Assembly (NCBI GenBank): GCA_001184205.1
Contig: LBMP01000006.1
Location: 124,001-188,000 of the forward strand
Direction: 5' to 3'
Length of the DNA stretch: 64,000 bases
Origin: Desulfocarbo indianensis
GTDB taxonomy: Bacteria; Desulfobacterota; Desulfarculia; Desulfarculales; Desulfarculaceae
The notes under the pieces are model-generated. The model searched no databases. It was not told the DNA's origin and saw only the letters and a program-made list of their open reading frames with translations. A program made the position numbers and the translations under genes. Positions 8,993 to 17,370 of the stretch are shown in pieces (within the stretch, counting starts at the first letter, position 1; each line of letters starts with the position of its first letter).

Positions 8993-9604
8993 TTAATGGG
9001 ACCTAAAAGCTCCCGACAGCAAGGCCCTGGACACCAGCCTACTGGTCCTTTGCATATAGGCCTCGTATTCGTGGCCGAACTGGCTGATCATGAAAGCCTC
9101 TTCCCGGTGGATACGCGTGACGTACAATATGCTGAAGCCGAACAAGTAACCTGGACCGGCCAACCAATTGCCCACCAGGAGCAACTGGGCTAGGCACATC
9201 AGGAAAACGGCGGTGTACATGGGATGCCGCACGTATCCGTACACCCCGTTGGTGATCAGCCGGTGGTCGTCGTTTAGCTCGAGCTTGGGCGACCACTGGG
9301 TCCCCAGGTCCCTGTGCGAGCGCCAAAAGAGCCAGAGGGAGGGCGGTATCAGCAAGGCGCCCAAGACACCGCACGGCATGGGCACTTGGTAATCAGCGAA
9401 GCTAAGGAGCGGCGTGAACAAGTACACCGCAGGCAGCACCAACCCTCCCAGGAACGCGAGGAACAGGCCCGCCTTTTCTTTTAAATCGAACTGCGCCTTG
9501 ACGATGGACGCCTTGCGCCTGGCCCTGGCATATGGCCAGCGAATTACGAAAGTGCCCGCGAACATCACAAGAAACAGCCAGTCATAGATATTCCAACCCA
9601 GCAT
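8993..9604 (-). CDS. isoprenylcysteine carboxyl methyltransferase-like membrane protein
   Basis: A 203-residue integral membrane protein from the ATG at 9604 (ribosome site GGAAG). There are about four to five hydrophobic helices, then HRLITNGVYGYVRHPMYTA, the conserved ICMT/phospholipid-methyltransferase motif (RHPMY) that binds S-adenosylmethionine, and EEAFMISQFGHEYEAYM, which matches the family's final EE...Y..Y motif. The substrate in bacteria is usually unknown (a lipid, a thiol or a small isoprenoid). It stands alone between two iron loci, converging on feoB, and its role there is not clear. A longer in-frame extension to 9733 lacks a ribosome site. Confidence 0.82.
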   Translation of the reverse strand: MLGWNIYDWLFLVMFAGTFVIRWPYARARRKASIVKAQFDLKEKAGLFLAFLGGLVLPAVYLFTPLLSFADYQVPMPCGVLGALLIPPSLWLFWRSHRDLGTQWSPKLELNDDHRLITNGVYGYVRHPMYTAVFLMCLAQLLLVGNWLAGPGYLFGFSILYVTRIHREEAFMISQFGHEYEAYMQRTSRLVSRALLSGAFRSH

Positions 9605-10154
9605 ATTAATTCTTCCATCATTGGTTGATTGTCGGATATGGGCCGCGACCGTTATTGACGCTACCCGATCGCCGGAAAACACCACTTTCCCCCAGCAGCG
9701 CAAAGGACTTCTGGGAAACCTATTATCCACCAATAGCCAGGATAGGCCCTGGTCGGGCCGCTGGATAGAATATGCGGAACAAAATATAGAAATTTAAAGG
9801 CCAACTATGGTTAAGCCAGAAGGCAGGCGCCCCGGAGCGGTCATTCCTCTTGGAATATCGGCGGTCGCGGCCCTGATTTATAGCTTGAAATCCTAGTCGT
9901 TTGCTAACGTTGCCTTAAGTGATTTAGCTTGACTCGATATGTTTAAGAAAATATAATGCACCGCTACTGGCTCCCAAAGAGGGCTGTTTTATTTGTATTG
10001 CGATATGTTTAATAAAAAATAACGAAAGCCGATATGCATCACCAGATTACGCGGCAACGGCCCATCGGGCCAGCAAGCAGCGCCAGCAAACTGAGAATTT
10101 TGGGATAGCGGATGCGAGCCAAGCGGATACCCCCCAAAGCATGGAGAAGATAAA
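9605..10154. other. intergenic region upstream of the third TonB receptor
   Basis: About 550 bases without a gene. The half nearer the receptor is AT-rich and has the direct repeats CGATATGTTTAA listed separately. No riboswitch or small RNA was recognised. The section next to 9604 should contain the methyltransferase promoter. Confidence 0.5.
9935..10036. promoter_or_regulatory. direct repeats upstream of the third TonB receptor
   Basis: CGATATGTTTAA occurs at 9935-9946 and again at 10001-10012, each followed by an A-rich tract; a shorter CGATATG is at 10030-10036. Spacings are 66 and 29 bases. The repeats lie 120-220 bases before the receptor start. Direct repeats of this kind are typical of AraC/PchR-type activator sites, but no known box matches, so the binding protein is unknown. 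Confidence 0.4.
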
Positions 10155-12062
10155 ATGCCCCTGTCATGTCATAGGTTGATTGTCGCGTTACTCATTCCTT
10201 TCTTGCTGCTGGCGAACCTCGCCATGGCCCAGGCTAGGGAGGCGGAAAAGAGCGAGGTGATGGAGCCGATCGTAGTCTCGGCCACCCTGATGGAACAGAA
10301 GCTATCCGAGACGCCCTCCACGGTGCAGGTCATCAGCAAGGAACAAATCCAGCAGATGGGTGCGGATTCCGTGGCCCAGGCCCTGCAAGAGGCGGTGGGC
10401 ATGACGCTCAGCACCGAGTCGGGACGGGTGGTCCGGCCTTCCATCCGGGGCACCGGCCCATTTCACACCCTGGTGCTGGTGGATGGCCGCCGCCTGGCCC
10501 TCGGCTTCAGAGGCATGAGCGATATCAACCAGATTCCGCCGGTGATGATCGAGCGCATCGAGATCATCCGGGGGCCGACCTCGGCCCTGTTCGGCAGCGA
10601 CGCTGTGGGCGGCGTGATCAACATAATCACCAAGAAGCCGCCAAGGAAAAAGACCGTGGCCGGCCTGGACCTGAAGGCGGGCACCAACACCAGAAGCGGC
10701 GGCGATGCCTTTGCGCCCCAGGCCTATGTGGGCTCGGACCTGGGCCCCTTTCGCTTCATCCTGGGCGGCGAACACGTGAGCCGCAATGGCTGGGATTATG
10801 ACAACGAGCCCCCGGACGACGGCGACGACCTGAAGCAGCAATATGTCTCGGGCCAGGCCGCCATAGACCTGGGCGAACGGCACGCCCTCAGCTTTGGCGG
10901 CTCTTATAACGACTTTAAGCGCACCGGCGCGCGGGACCTGCAAAACAAAGTCACCGAGCGCGAGGCCACGGATGAAACCAGCGATGTATTCCTGCGCTAC
11001 GACGGCGCCTTCACGGACAAGTACAACCTCATGCTCCAGGCCTATCATACCCGCTATTCCCTGGACATCGGCCTGACCCCCGAGATCTCCGACCCCTTTT
11101 CCAGCAACGAGGAGGAATACACGCGGACCCAGTATGAGGGCCGCTTTTCCGCCAAAATTAACCAGAATATCACCGCCACCGCGGGTGCGGAATACCGCGA
11201 GGACAAGCGCGGAGCGGACAGCCTTTCGCCCGAATATGAAAACCACAACACCGCCGGCTTTGGCCAGCTGGACATGCTGTTCCTGGAGCGCCTGAACCTG
11301 GTGGCCGGAGTGCGCTGGGACGATCACAGCGAGTTCGGCTCCGAGTGGAGCCCCCGCGTCGCCCTGAGCTGGATTTTCAACGACTACCTGCGCCTCAAGG
11401 GCGGCTATGGCCACGGCTTCCGCGCGCCCATCCCCTATGAGCTATATGTGACCTCCTACCGGCGGCAGGGCAAGGACGTCTACCTGGCCAACCCCGACCT
11501 GAAGGCCGAGACCTCGCGGACCTACGAAGCGGGCTTGCAGGCCAGCCTGCCCGCGGGCAAGGGTCTAAATCTGGAGTTGACCTACTTCCACATCGACATC
11601 GACGACATGATCGAATCCGTGCTGCAATCGCGCACCGCCAAGGGGGCCACTTATAAATACGAAAACATCTCCGAGGCCGAGACCAGCGGCGTGGAGTTTC
11701 TGGCCCAGCTCAGGTTGCCTTACGGCTGGAACCTGGGCGCGAGCCTTACCTATCTGGACAGCGAAAACGCCGAAACCGGCGAAAGATTGGCCTATCAACC
11801 CGAGATCAAGGGCAATGTCAATGCCCAGTGGCATATCGACAAGCTAGGCCTGTGGCTGCGCGCCTCCTACACCTGGTGGTCGGGCATGGAGGACGGCGCC
11901 GGCGGCTCGCTGGATGACAGCTCCTCTCTCGACGCCTGGATCGGCAAGGACCTCCCCGCCGGCGTGCAGCTCTACGCGGGCATGAAAAACGTCCTCGACC
12001 AGGATGACACCTATAACGTCTCGCCGCCCTTCGTCTATCTCGGCGTCAAATGGGACTACTAG
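10155..12062 (+). CDS. TonB-dependent receptor, CirA/BtuB-like
   Basis: A 635-residue outer-membrane receptor with ribosome site GGAGAAG six bases before the ATG. Signal peptide about 1-26 (ANLAMAQA); TonB box near PIVVSATL (38-45); plug with TPSTVQVISKEQIQQMGADS, LVDGRRL, and IERIEIIRGPTSALFGSDAV followed by GGVINIITKK; barrel ending FVYLGVKWDY. The GR.L-LFG-GGVINIITK form is that of CirA/BtuB/catecholate and haem receptors, distinct from the two FecA/Pup-style receptors earlier in the window. Two small membrane proteins follow closely on the same strand and may form an operon with it. Confidence 0.95.
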   Translation: MPLSCHRLIVALLIPFLLLANLAMAQAREAEKSEVMEPIVVSATLMEQKLSETPSTVQVISKEQIQQMGADSVAQALQEAVGMTLSTESGRVVRPSIRGTGPFHTLVLVDGRRLALGFRGMSDINQIPPVMIERIEIIRGPTSALFGSDAVGGVINIITKKPPRKKTVAGLDLKAGTNTRSGGDAFAPQAYVGSDLGPFRFILGGEHVSRNGWDYDNEPPDDGDDLKQQYVSGQAAIDLGERHALSFGGSYNDFKRTGARDLQNKVTEREATDETSDVFLRYDGAFTDKYNLMLQAYHTRYSLDIGLTPEISDPFSSNEEEYTRTQYEGRFSAKINQNITATAGAEYREDKRGADSLSPEYENHNTAGFGQLDMLFLERLNLVAGVRWDDHSEFGSEWSPRVALSWIFNDYLRLKGGYGHGFRAPIPYELYVTSYRRQGKDVYLANPDLKAETSRTYEAGLQASLPAGKGLNLELTYFHIDIDDMIESVLQSRTAKGATYKYENISEAETSGVEFLAQLRLPYGWNLGASLTYLDSENAETGERLAYQPEIKGNVNAQWHIDKLGLWLRASYTWWSGMEDGAGGSLDDSSSLDAWIGKDLPAGVQLYAGMKNVLDQDDTYNVSPPFVYLGVKWDY

Positions 12063-12100
12063 GCCGGACGGGATCATCGTTCAGCGGATAGGACAAAATC

Positions 12101-12664
12101 ATGTTGCAGCCAAAATCATTGGGACGCGTGACCGCCAGCCGTTTCATGCTGGCTTCCCTGGTGTTTCTCCTGCTTGGCGTGCTGGAGGGGCTGATGCACC
12201 CCACCAAGTTCTTCCTGAAGGATTTCTACGCCGCGCTTTTGGGCATAGACCCCCAATACATCAAAACCTTCTTCGGCTATTTCATCACCAAGATCCACAC
12301 CCACATCACCCTGGTGGGCTGGGTGACCACCGCCTTGATGGGGTTGCTCTACTTCGCCGCCGAGGAGATAAAAGGCGGTCACCGCTATCTGGCCTGGCTG
12401 TGCCTGGCCAACTTGATCCTCCATGTGGCGGGGGTGGTGCTCTTGGCCGTGGGCTTCCATCTCATCGGCATCATGGCCGTGCCCACGGGCTATCAGCCGG
12501 GCAGCCCGGAATTCCGCGCCGCAGCCCAGGGCGTAAGGCCGTTGGTGGTGGCGGGCGGTTTGGTGCTGCTGGCCTCCAGCCTTATTTTCATCTATCACAT
12601 GGCCGCAACCCTGCTGGCGCGGGGCCAAGCCCCAGAGGAGGCAGCCGGCGCGAGGGAAAAATAA
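12101..12664 (+). CDS. small membrane protein resembling part of haem-copper oxidase subunit I
   Basis: A 187-residue protein with four predicted membrane helices. The stretch ITKIHTHITLVGWVTTALMG resembles the H-x-H helix of cytochrome oxidase subunit I/NorB-like proteins, but the length is only about a third of those. Conserved-looking His residues (around H65 and H67, plus LHVAG and YHMAA) could bind haem. It follows the CirA-like receptor by 38 bases. My inference is a haem-bearing or electron-transfer membrane partner for the metal taken up by the receptor; function is not established. Confidence 0.6.
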   Translation: MLQPKSLGRVTASRFMLASLVFLLLGVLEGLMHPTKFFLKDFYAALLGIDPQYIKTFFGYFITKIHTHITLVGWVTTALMGLLYFAAEEIKGGHRYLAWLCLANLILHVAGVVLLAVGFHLIGIMAVPTGYQPGSPEFRAAAQGVRPLVVAGGLVLLASSLIFIYHMAATLLARGQAPEEAAGAREK

Positions 12665-12765
12665 TCCTCGAGCTGGAAATTGCGGCGCTCAAGAGGATTG
12701 AACGGCAAGGGCTCATATAAAACTGGACTCTACATACCCGGTTATGGGTGAGGCGGATAATTCAA

Positions 12766-13635
12766 ATGTCGGAAAACAGCTGGCAAGGACGGGTTCTGAC
12801 TTCTCTAATGGCCATGGCGGGGTTTGCGCTGTCCGGCTTGTCCGGGCTTATCCTATATTTCGAACCCCACGGCAGGGTGGCCTATTGGACCCATTGGGGC
12901 TTTTGGGGCCTGAGCAAAAACCAGTGGGATGATATTCACGTTTTAAGCAGCGTCATGTTTTTGGTGGCCGGGGGATTCCATATTTACTTCAATTGGAAAC
13001 CCCTGGTTGGCTACCTGACCAAAAAGGCGGCGCAGGCCCTGCGCTATAAAAGGGAGCTGGTTCTCAGCATGGTGGTGGGATTGTGGCTGGTGGTCAGCGG
13101 GATACTCAGCCTGCCGCCCTTGAGCTATGTCACCCAGTTCGGCGGTTATCTCAAATCGGCCTGGGTGACCTCCCCGGAGCTGGAGCCGCCTTTTGGCCAT
13201 GCCGAACTCTTATCGCTAAAGGTGTTTTGCCAGCGGATGCAGATTCCCCTGCCCAAGGCGATGGAGGCGCTGAAAGGCTGGAACATCCAGGTCAAGGGAC
13301 CTGGCCAATCCTTGGAGGAAATGGCCATCGCCAATGGCGTGACCCCCATGCAGATATACGCCTACATCAATCACCTGGAACCCAAGCCCCAGCCAATGGG
13401 GCCCGACGCCGGCTACACCAAAGAGCAGGTGGAGAATATGTTCGCCGGCAGCGGACTGGGGCGCAAGAAGTTCAAGTTTTTGGTCAAGGAACTCGAGCTC
13501 GACCCGCAGGTGGCCAGGCAGCGTCTCGCGGCGCAGGGCATGACCATAGACGACGATCAGACCCTCAAGGAAGCCGCCCAGGCGGCGGGCAAAACACCTT
13601 TGGCAGTGGTGATGATCTTACTGGACGCCAAGTAG
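12766..13635 (+). CDS. DUF4405-type membrane cytochrome-like protein
   Basis: A 289-residue protein from ATG 12766, preceded by GTGAGGCGG; the in-frame GTG at 12748 is the alternative. The N-terminal ~110 residues carry three helices with the DUF4405 pattern, including DDIHVLSSVMFLVAGGFHIY, where the two His residues are 14 apart as in b-type haem helices. A further helix lies at LVLSMVVGLWLVVSGIL. The C-terminal half is soluble, with a repeated Ala/Leu-rich three-helix unit (SLEEMAIANGVTPMQIYAYI and TLKEAAQAAGKTPLAVVMIL look alike). DUF4405 proteins are thought to be membrane cytochromes. With the receptor before it, a ferric-reductase role is plausible but inferred. Confidence 0.72.
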   Translation: MSENSWQGRVLTSLMAMAGFALSGLSGLILYFEPHGRVAYWTHWGFWGLSKNQWDDIHVLSSVMFLVAGGFHIYFNWKPLVGYLTKKAAQALRYKRELVLSMVVGLWLVVSGILSLPPLSYVTQFGGYLKSAWVTSPELEPPFGHAELLSLKVFCQRMQIPLPKAMEALKGWNIQVKGPGQSLEEMAIANGVTPMQIYAYINHLEPKPQPMGPDAGYTKEQVENMFAGSGLGRKKFKFLVKELELDPQVARQRLAAQGMTIDDDQTLKEAAQAAGKTPLAVVMILLDAK

Positions 13636-14083
13636 GCGGCTCCGCGGGCGGCGATGTACTCGCCGCGGTTGGTTACGCCATAGCAGGCGTGGAAAAAGCC
13701 ATCGGCGACAGCATTGTCATCGCGGTCGCCTGGCCGCGCAGGTTGCAATGCGGGTCTTGCCGGGCCAGGGGAGCCTGATTATGCCTGAAGCAATGCTGGC
13801 TGTCCCGGTCTGAGTGAACCACTTCCGTTTGGGGCGTCCGCGCCTAAATCCCGCCGCTGCCACGGACGAGTGCGCTCCGAGTCCGTGCCGGCCTTATAAT
13901 TCCTATCCGCCTTTGCCTCTGGTCTCCGCCCGTGCATGCCTTCGCCTTGCGGCGTGGCTTGGTGGGAAAATAAAATTGAGCTTGCATACCGGTGCCAGCG
14001 CGGTAAAATTTAGCTGCCGCGCCAGCCGGAGGCGGTTTTTTAAGGCGGCTAGTTATACTTTGCATAAAATAACGGCAAGTATT
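13636..14083. other. intergenic region upstream of the molybdate transporter
   Basis: There is a GC-rich hairpin GCGGCGA-TGTAC-TCGCCGC (13648-13666) soon after the preceding stop, which may help end that transcript although no T-run follows. The rest has no convincing gene; an open frame from 13814 lacks a ribosome site and family. The ModE-type operator lies at the end of this region. Confidence 0.5.
14052..14073. promoter_or_regulatory. ModE-type molybdate operator
   Basis: GTTATAC (14052-14058) and AAATAACG (14067-14074) are inverted half-sites. The outer GTTAT and ATAAC arms are separated by 12 bases, a total of 22 bases, the same length and arm sequence I recall for the Escherichia coli modA operator. 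It lies about 140 bases before modC and overlaps a -10-like TATACT. In the family, molybdate-bound ModE represses uptake here; no modE gene is in the window. Confidence 0.7.
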
Positions 14084-14206
14084 GTGGAATTGCGAATCAA
14101 AGACAAGAGTTTCAATTGCAGCGCTGAACTGATTGCCGCCGCCTTGGCCGGCGAGACCGTACACTTGGCGCGCGAGCAAACCTTGTCCTGCGTAGGTGAG
14201 GAGTAG
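14084..14206 (+). CDS. possible 40-residue leader ORF before modC
   Basis: A GTG at 14084 opens a 40-residue frame (VELRIKDKSFNCSAELIAAA...) that ends five bases before the modC ATG, so translation could be coupled. The peptide has no family I recognise and its ribosome site is weak. It may be no more than a transcribed leader between the ModE site and modC. Confidence 0.22.
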   Translation: MELRIKDKSFNCSAELIAAALAGETVHLAREQTLSCVGEE

Positions 14207-14210
14207 CCGT

Positions 14211-14969
14211 ATGGCCTGCCCTGTCCGCGCCCCCGCCGCCAAGCTGGGCAACCTGCGCCTGGAAGTTCGCCAGCCCCTGCCCAATTTCACCTTGGCCCTG
14301 GAACTGACCTGTGCGCCGGGTGAGGTGCTGGCCCTGGTGGGGCCATCGGGTTCCGGCAAAACCACCCTCCTGCGCCTGATAGCCGGCCTGGAGCGCCTGG
14401 AGCAGGGCTACGTCAGCCTGGGCGGCAAGGATTGGTGCCGCCAGCCCGGCGGCGTGCAGCTCACCCCGCGCCAGCGCCAGGTGGGCCTGGTTTTCCAGGA
14501 CTATCCCTTGTTCCCTCATCTGAGCCTGGAGCAGAACGTGGCCTTTGCCGCGGCCGACCCCCGCGAAGTGACTCCGCTCCTGGAGCGCTTCTCCATCTCC
14601 CATCTGGCCGGACGCCGGCCCAGGGAGGTCTCGGGCGGCGAGCGCCAGCGGGCCGCCATTTGCCAGGCCCTGGCCAGGCGGCCGGCGGTGCTGCTCCTGG
14701 ACGAGCCTCTTTCGGCCCTCGACGTGGACACCCGCTCCCAGGCCCGCCGTTGTTTTCAGGAAACGGCGGCCCGCTGGGGCATTTGCCTGGTGATGGTCAC
14801 CCACGATCTCCTGGAGGCGGTGGCCGCCGGCGGCAGAGTGGAGGCCTTGATCGAGGGCAAGCTGAACCGGGGGTGGCTTACCAGCCGGTTGGCCCTGTTG
14901 CGAGAAGAAATGGCCGAATTGCTGACCGTGGAGCAATGCGGCCCGCGCGCCGCGAGCATCGTGGAATAG
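14211..14969 (+). CDS. modC: molybdate/tungstate ABC transporter ATP-binding protein
   Basis: A 252-residue ABC ATPase that powers oxyanion import with the ModB-like permease. GAGGAG precedes the ATG. Walker A GPSGSGKTT, Q-loop FQDYPLFPHL, signature SGGERQR, Walker B VLLLDEPLSALD and the H-loop TH are all intact. It is shorter than typical ModC (about 350 residues) because the C-terminal molybdate-binding TOBE domain is absent, so feedback sensing by that domain is not expected. First gene of modC-modA-modB behind a ModE-type site. Confidence 0.88.
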   Translation: MACPVRAPAAKLGNLRLEVRQPLPNFTLALELTCAPGEVLALVGPSGSGKTTLLRLIAGLERLEQGYVSLGGKDWCRQPGGVQLTPRQRQVGLVFQDYPLFPHLSLEQNVAFAAADPREVTPLLERFSISHLAGRRPREVSGGERQRAAICQALARRPAVLLLDEPLSALDVDTRSQARRCFQETAARWGICLVMVTHDLLEAVAAGGRVEALIEGKLNRGWLTSRLALLREEMAELLTVEQCGPRAASIVE

Positions 14970-14983
14970 AAAGGAGAACGGCG

Positions 14984-15712
14984 ATGAGAGCGAGGTCATG
15001 GCAAGCGGTCCTGCTGGCCTGCGTTTTGATCCTGTTGGCCGGAGGAGCGGCCCAGGCCCTGACCATCGCCGCCGGCGCCGGCTACCGCCGCCCGGTGGAT
15101 GAGCTGAGCCGGCGCTTCCAGACTGACACCGGCATCAAGGTGGATATGGTCTACGGCAACATGGGGCAGGTGACGGGGCAGATCAAGGCCGGCGCGCCGG
15201 TGGACCTCATGCTGGGGGATCAGGCCTTCCTGGAGAAGTCCAAGCTGAACACTGTCTCCGTCACGCTCGTGGGGCGCGGACGCCTGGTCCTGGCCTTTGC
15301 CAAGGGCGTGTCCCTGGCTTCGCCCCAAGACCTGGCCCAGCCCCGCATCAAGCGCCTGGCCATGCCGGATCAGGCCAAGGCCATCTACGGCAGGGCCGGT
15401 CAGGAGTTCCTGACCCGTAGCGGACTGGCCCCGGCGGTGAAAGACAAGCTCTTGGTGGTGGGCACGGTGCCCCAGGTTACCACCTATCTGCTCAGCGGCG
15501 AGGTGGACGCGGGGCTGCTCAATCTTACCGACGCGCTGGCTATCAAGGATCGCATCGGCGGCTACCTGGAGATCGACCCCAAGCTTTACAGCCCCATCCG
15601 GATCGTGGTCGGGTTTTTAGCCACGGCCCCCCAGCCCGACCAGGCCCGGCGATTCCTGGAATTCCTGGCCAGTCCGGCGGCGCAAAAAATAGTGGCGGCC
15701 CACGGATTGTGA
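14984..15712 (+). CDS. modA: molybdate/tungstate-binding periplasmic protein
   Basis: A 242-residue secreted solute-binding protein with AAGGAG before the ATG and a signal peptide about 1-24 (ILLAGGAAQA). The motif AAGAGYRRPVDELSRRF at the start of the mature protein, GNMGQVTGQIKAGAPVDLML and VGTVPQVTTYLLSGEVDAGL match the ModA family fold. It binds molybdate or tungstate in the periplasm and passes it to ModBC. The stop codon overlaps the modB start. Tungstate as the true ligand cannot be excluded; the ModE site favours molybdate. Confidence 0.88.
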   Translation: MRARSWQAVLLACVLILLAGGAAQALTIAAGAGYRRPVDELSRRFQTDTGIKVDMVYGNMGQVTGQIKAGAPVDLMLGDQAFLEKSKLNTVSVTLVGRGRLVLAFAKGVSLASPQDLAQPRIKRLAMPDQAKAIYGRAGQEFLTRSGLAPAVKDKLLVVGTVPQVTTYLLSGEVDAGLLNLTDALAIKDRIGGYLEIDPKLYSPIRIVVGFLATAPQPDQARRFLEFLASPAAQKIVAAHGL

Positions 15713-16398
15713 GCGACTGGGGGCAATTGCTGCTGGACCCGGTCTCCGGGCGGGCGGTGCTGTTGACCCTCAAGGCCCTGGGGATCGCCACCTGTCTGTT
15801 CGTGCTGCTGGGCATACCCCTGGGGGCCTGGTTGGGGCGGCGCTCCTCGCGCCTGAGTCAGGCCGTGGAGTTTTTGGTCAGCTTGCCCCTGGTCTTTCCG
15901 CCCATCGCCACGGGCTTCATCCTGCTCATGCTCTTGGGCCGCCGCGGGCCTTTGGGGCAAGCGTTGGCCGAGGGATTGGGCCTGGAGGTGATCTTCTCCT
16001 TTTGGGCCCTGGTGGTGGCGTCGTTCATCACCGGCCTGCCCCTGATGGTCAAGCCCATCCAGGCCGCCTTCCGCGAGGAGATACAGCGCCTGGTGGAACT
16101 GGCTCAGGTGCTGGGCCGCAGCCGGCGGCAGATATTTTTGCAGGTGGTGCTGCCCAACATCCGGCGCAGCGTGACCGCCGGCCTGTTTCTGGCCATCCTG
16201 CGCAGCCTGGGCGAGGTGGGGGTGAGCCTGATGCTGGGCGGGAACATCGTGGGGCGCACCAACACCGTTTCCCTGGAGATATACAACGCCGTGTTCACCG
16301 GCGAGTATGCGCGGGCCGCAAGCCTCACCGTGCTCTTGAGCATTATTTCCCTGGGGGCGGTGCTGCTGCTGCGCCGCCTGGAACTTGAAAAAAGCTAG
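15709..16398 (+). CDS. modB: molybdate/tungstate ABC transporter permease
   Basis: A 229-residue permease starting at GTG 15709, overlapping the modA stop by four bases (GTGA), which indicates translational coupling. There are five to six helices; the cytoplasmic EAA loop that contacts ModC is LVELAQVLGRSRRQIFLQVV followed by LPNIRRSV. Forms the inner-membrane channel of the molybdate importer that feeds the three molybdenum hydroxylases found further right. No terminator is obvious after it. Confidence 0.9.
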   Translation: MSDWGQLLLDPVSGRAVLLTLKALGIATCLFVLLGIPLGAWLGRRSSRLSQAVEFLVSLPLVFPPIATGFILLMLLGRRGPLGQALAEGLGLEVIFSFWALVVASFITGLPLMVKPIQAAFREEIQRLVELAQVLGRSRRQIFLQVVLPNIRRSVTAGLFLAILRSLGEVGVSLMLGGNIVGRTNTVSLEIYNAVFTGEYARAASLTVLLSIISLGAVLLLRRLELEKS

Positions 16399-16593
16399 CC
16401 GCGGGTTCCGGGGAGATTCTTCACTGGGTTTTGGCGAGGGAGCGGCAGCCGTGAAGTAGCCCGGCAGAAGAGCGGCCAGGTCCATGGCCGGTTTTTCGTG
16501 ACCTCGCCAGGTCCCAACCCATAAACCCAAGCCGCTGGATGCGTAGCGTCAACAGGACCGCCAGTTAACCCTCAACCTCTCGGCCAACAGCGG

Positions 16594-17370
16594 CTAAGTG
16601 CCGCCGTCTTCGGTAGAGGGAGATGTCCCGGCATCCGGGTCGGTTGATTTCAGGCGGACCGTGAGCAGGGCCGCGGCTTTGGGGGGCAGCCAGAAACGCA
16701 GATTGCCCGGCGTGGCCACCGCGACGGGGTCCTTTTTAGTCAGGCAGATGGTCTCGGCCGGCTTTACCGCCTCCAGCACCAGCTTGTCGCCGATGACCAG
16801 CCCCATGCCTTTGATGCGCTCCCTGGACCGAGGCCCGCCCAGGATTTTTCCCAGCGCAAACTCCTTGCCGGCGCCAGTGGCGGCGAACTGCATCTTCTGC
16901 CCGCCGCTTTCGCCCCACAGCTTGGCGGCCATGCCGCCGGGCAGGCTGATCCTGCTTTTTCGGTTTACCAGGGTTACGTATTCCATGGAGGGCAGCCTGC
17001 GATCGAACTGGACCGGGTCGTTTTCATGCAAGCCCAAGGTGCGGTAGGTTTCGGCCAAGGCCGAGCCGGGCAGGCAGGTGACGCCCTCCAGGTGCCCCTT
17101 TTCTCCGGGATTCATTTCCATGAGCGGCACGATCCGACCGTCGTCCAGATGCACCACCAGGCCGGCGGCCATGTTGGCGCTCAAGATCACCTCGCCCCAG
17201 GGGCCGCGCAGCCTCACCGGCTGCACCAGGGCCACCTCCTCTTCCAGGCGGATCAGTTCGCGGCCGGGCTCTATGCCCAGCTTGGCCAGTTCCCTGGCCA
17301 GGCCTTCATGGTGCACGCCCACCACCACCAGCGGTTTTCCAATCGGAGCGTCTTTCAGAGAGGTTGTCAT
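16594..17370 (-). CDS. protein made of three FeoA-like domains
   Basis: A 258-residue soluble protein. Three consecutive segments each look like a FeoA/SH3-like domain: about 5-75 (PIGKPLVVVGVHHEGLAREL, KLGIEPGRELIRLEE), about 82-155 (MNPGEKGHLEGVTCLPGSAL, GLHENDPVQF) and about 160-240 (GKEFALGKILGGPRSRERIK, GMGLVIGDKLVLE). Single FeoA proteins of about 75-90 residues modulate FeoB. The triple form is rare in my experience. It begins at the base after the P-type ATPase stop, so it is the last gene of the metal-compartment operon and may gate or dock onto the ATPases or FeoB; this role is inferred. Confidence 0.72.
   Translation of the reverse strand: MTTSLKDAPIGKPLVVVGVHHEGLARELAKLGIEPGRELIRLEEEVALVQPVRLRGPWGEVILSANMAAGLVVHLDDGRIVPLMEMNPGEKGHLEGVTCLPGSALAETYRTLGLHENDPVQFDRRLPSMEYVTLVNRKSRISLPGGMAAKLWGESGGQKMQFAATGAGKEFALGKILGGPRSRERIKGMGLVIGDKLVLEAVKPAETICLTKKDPVAVATPGNLRFWLPPKAAALLTVRLKSTDPDAGTSPSTEDGGT

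Noticed and set aside
13814-14206. 130-residue open frame upstream of modC
   Set aside because: The first two thirds look like random GC-rich translation and cross the ModE-type operator; only the last 40 residues are kept as a doubtful leader ORF.
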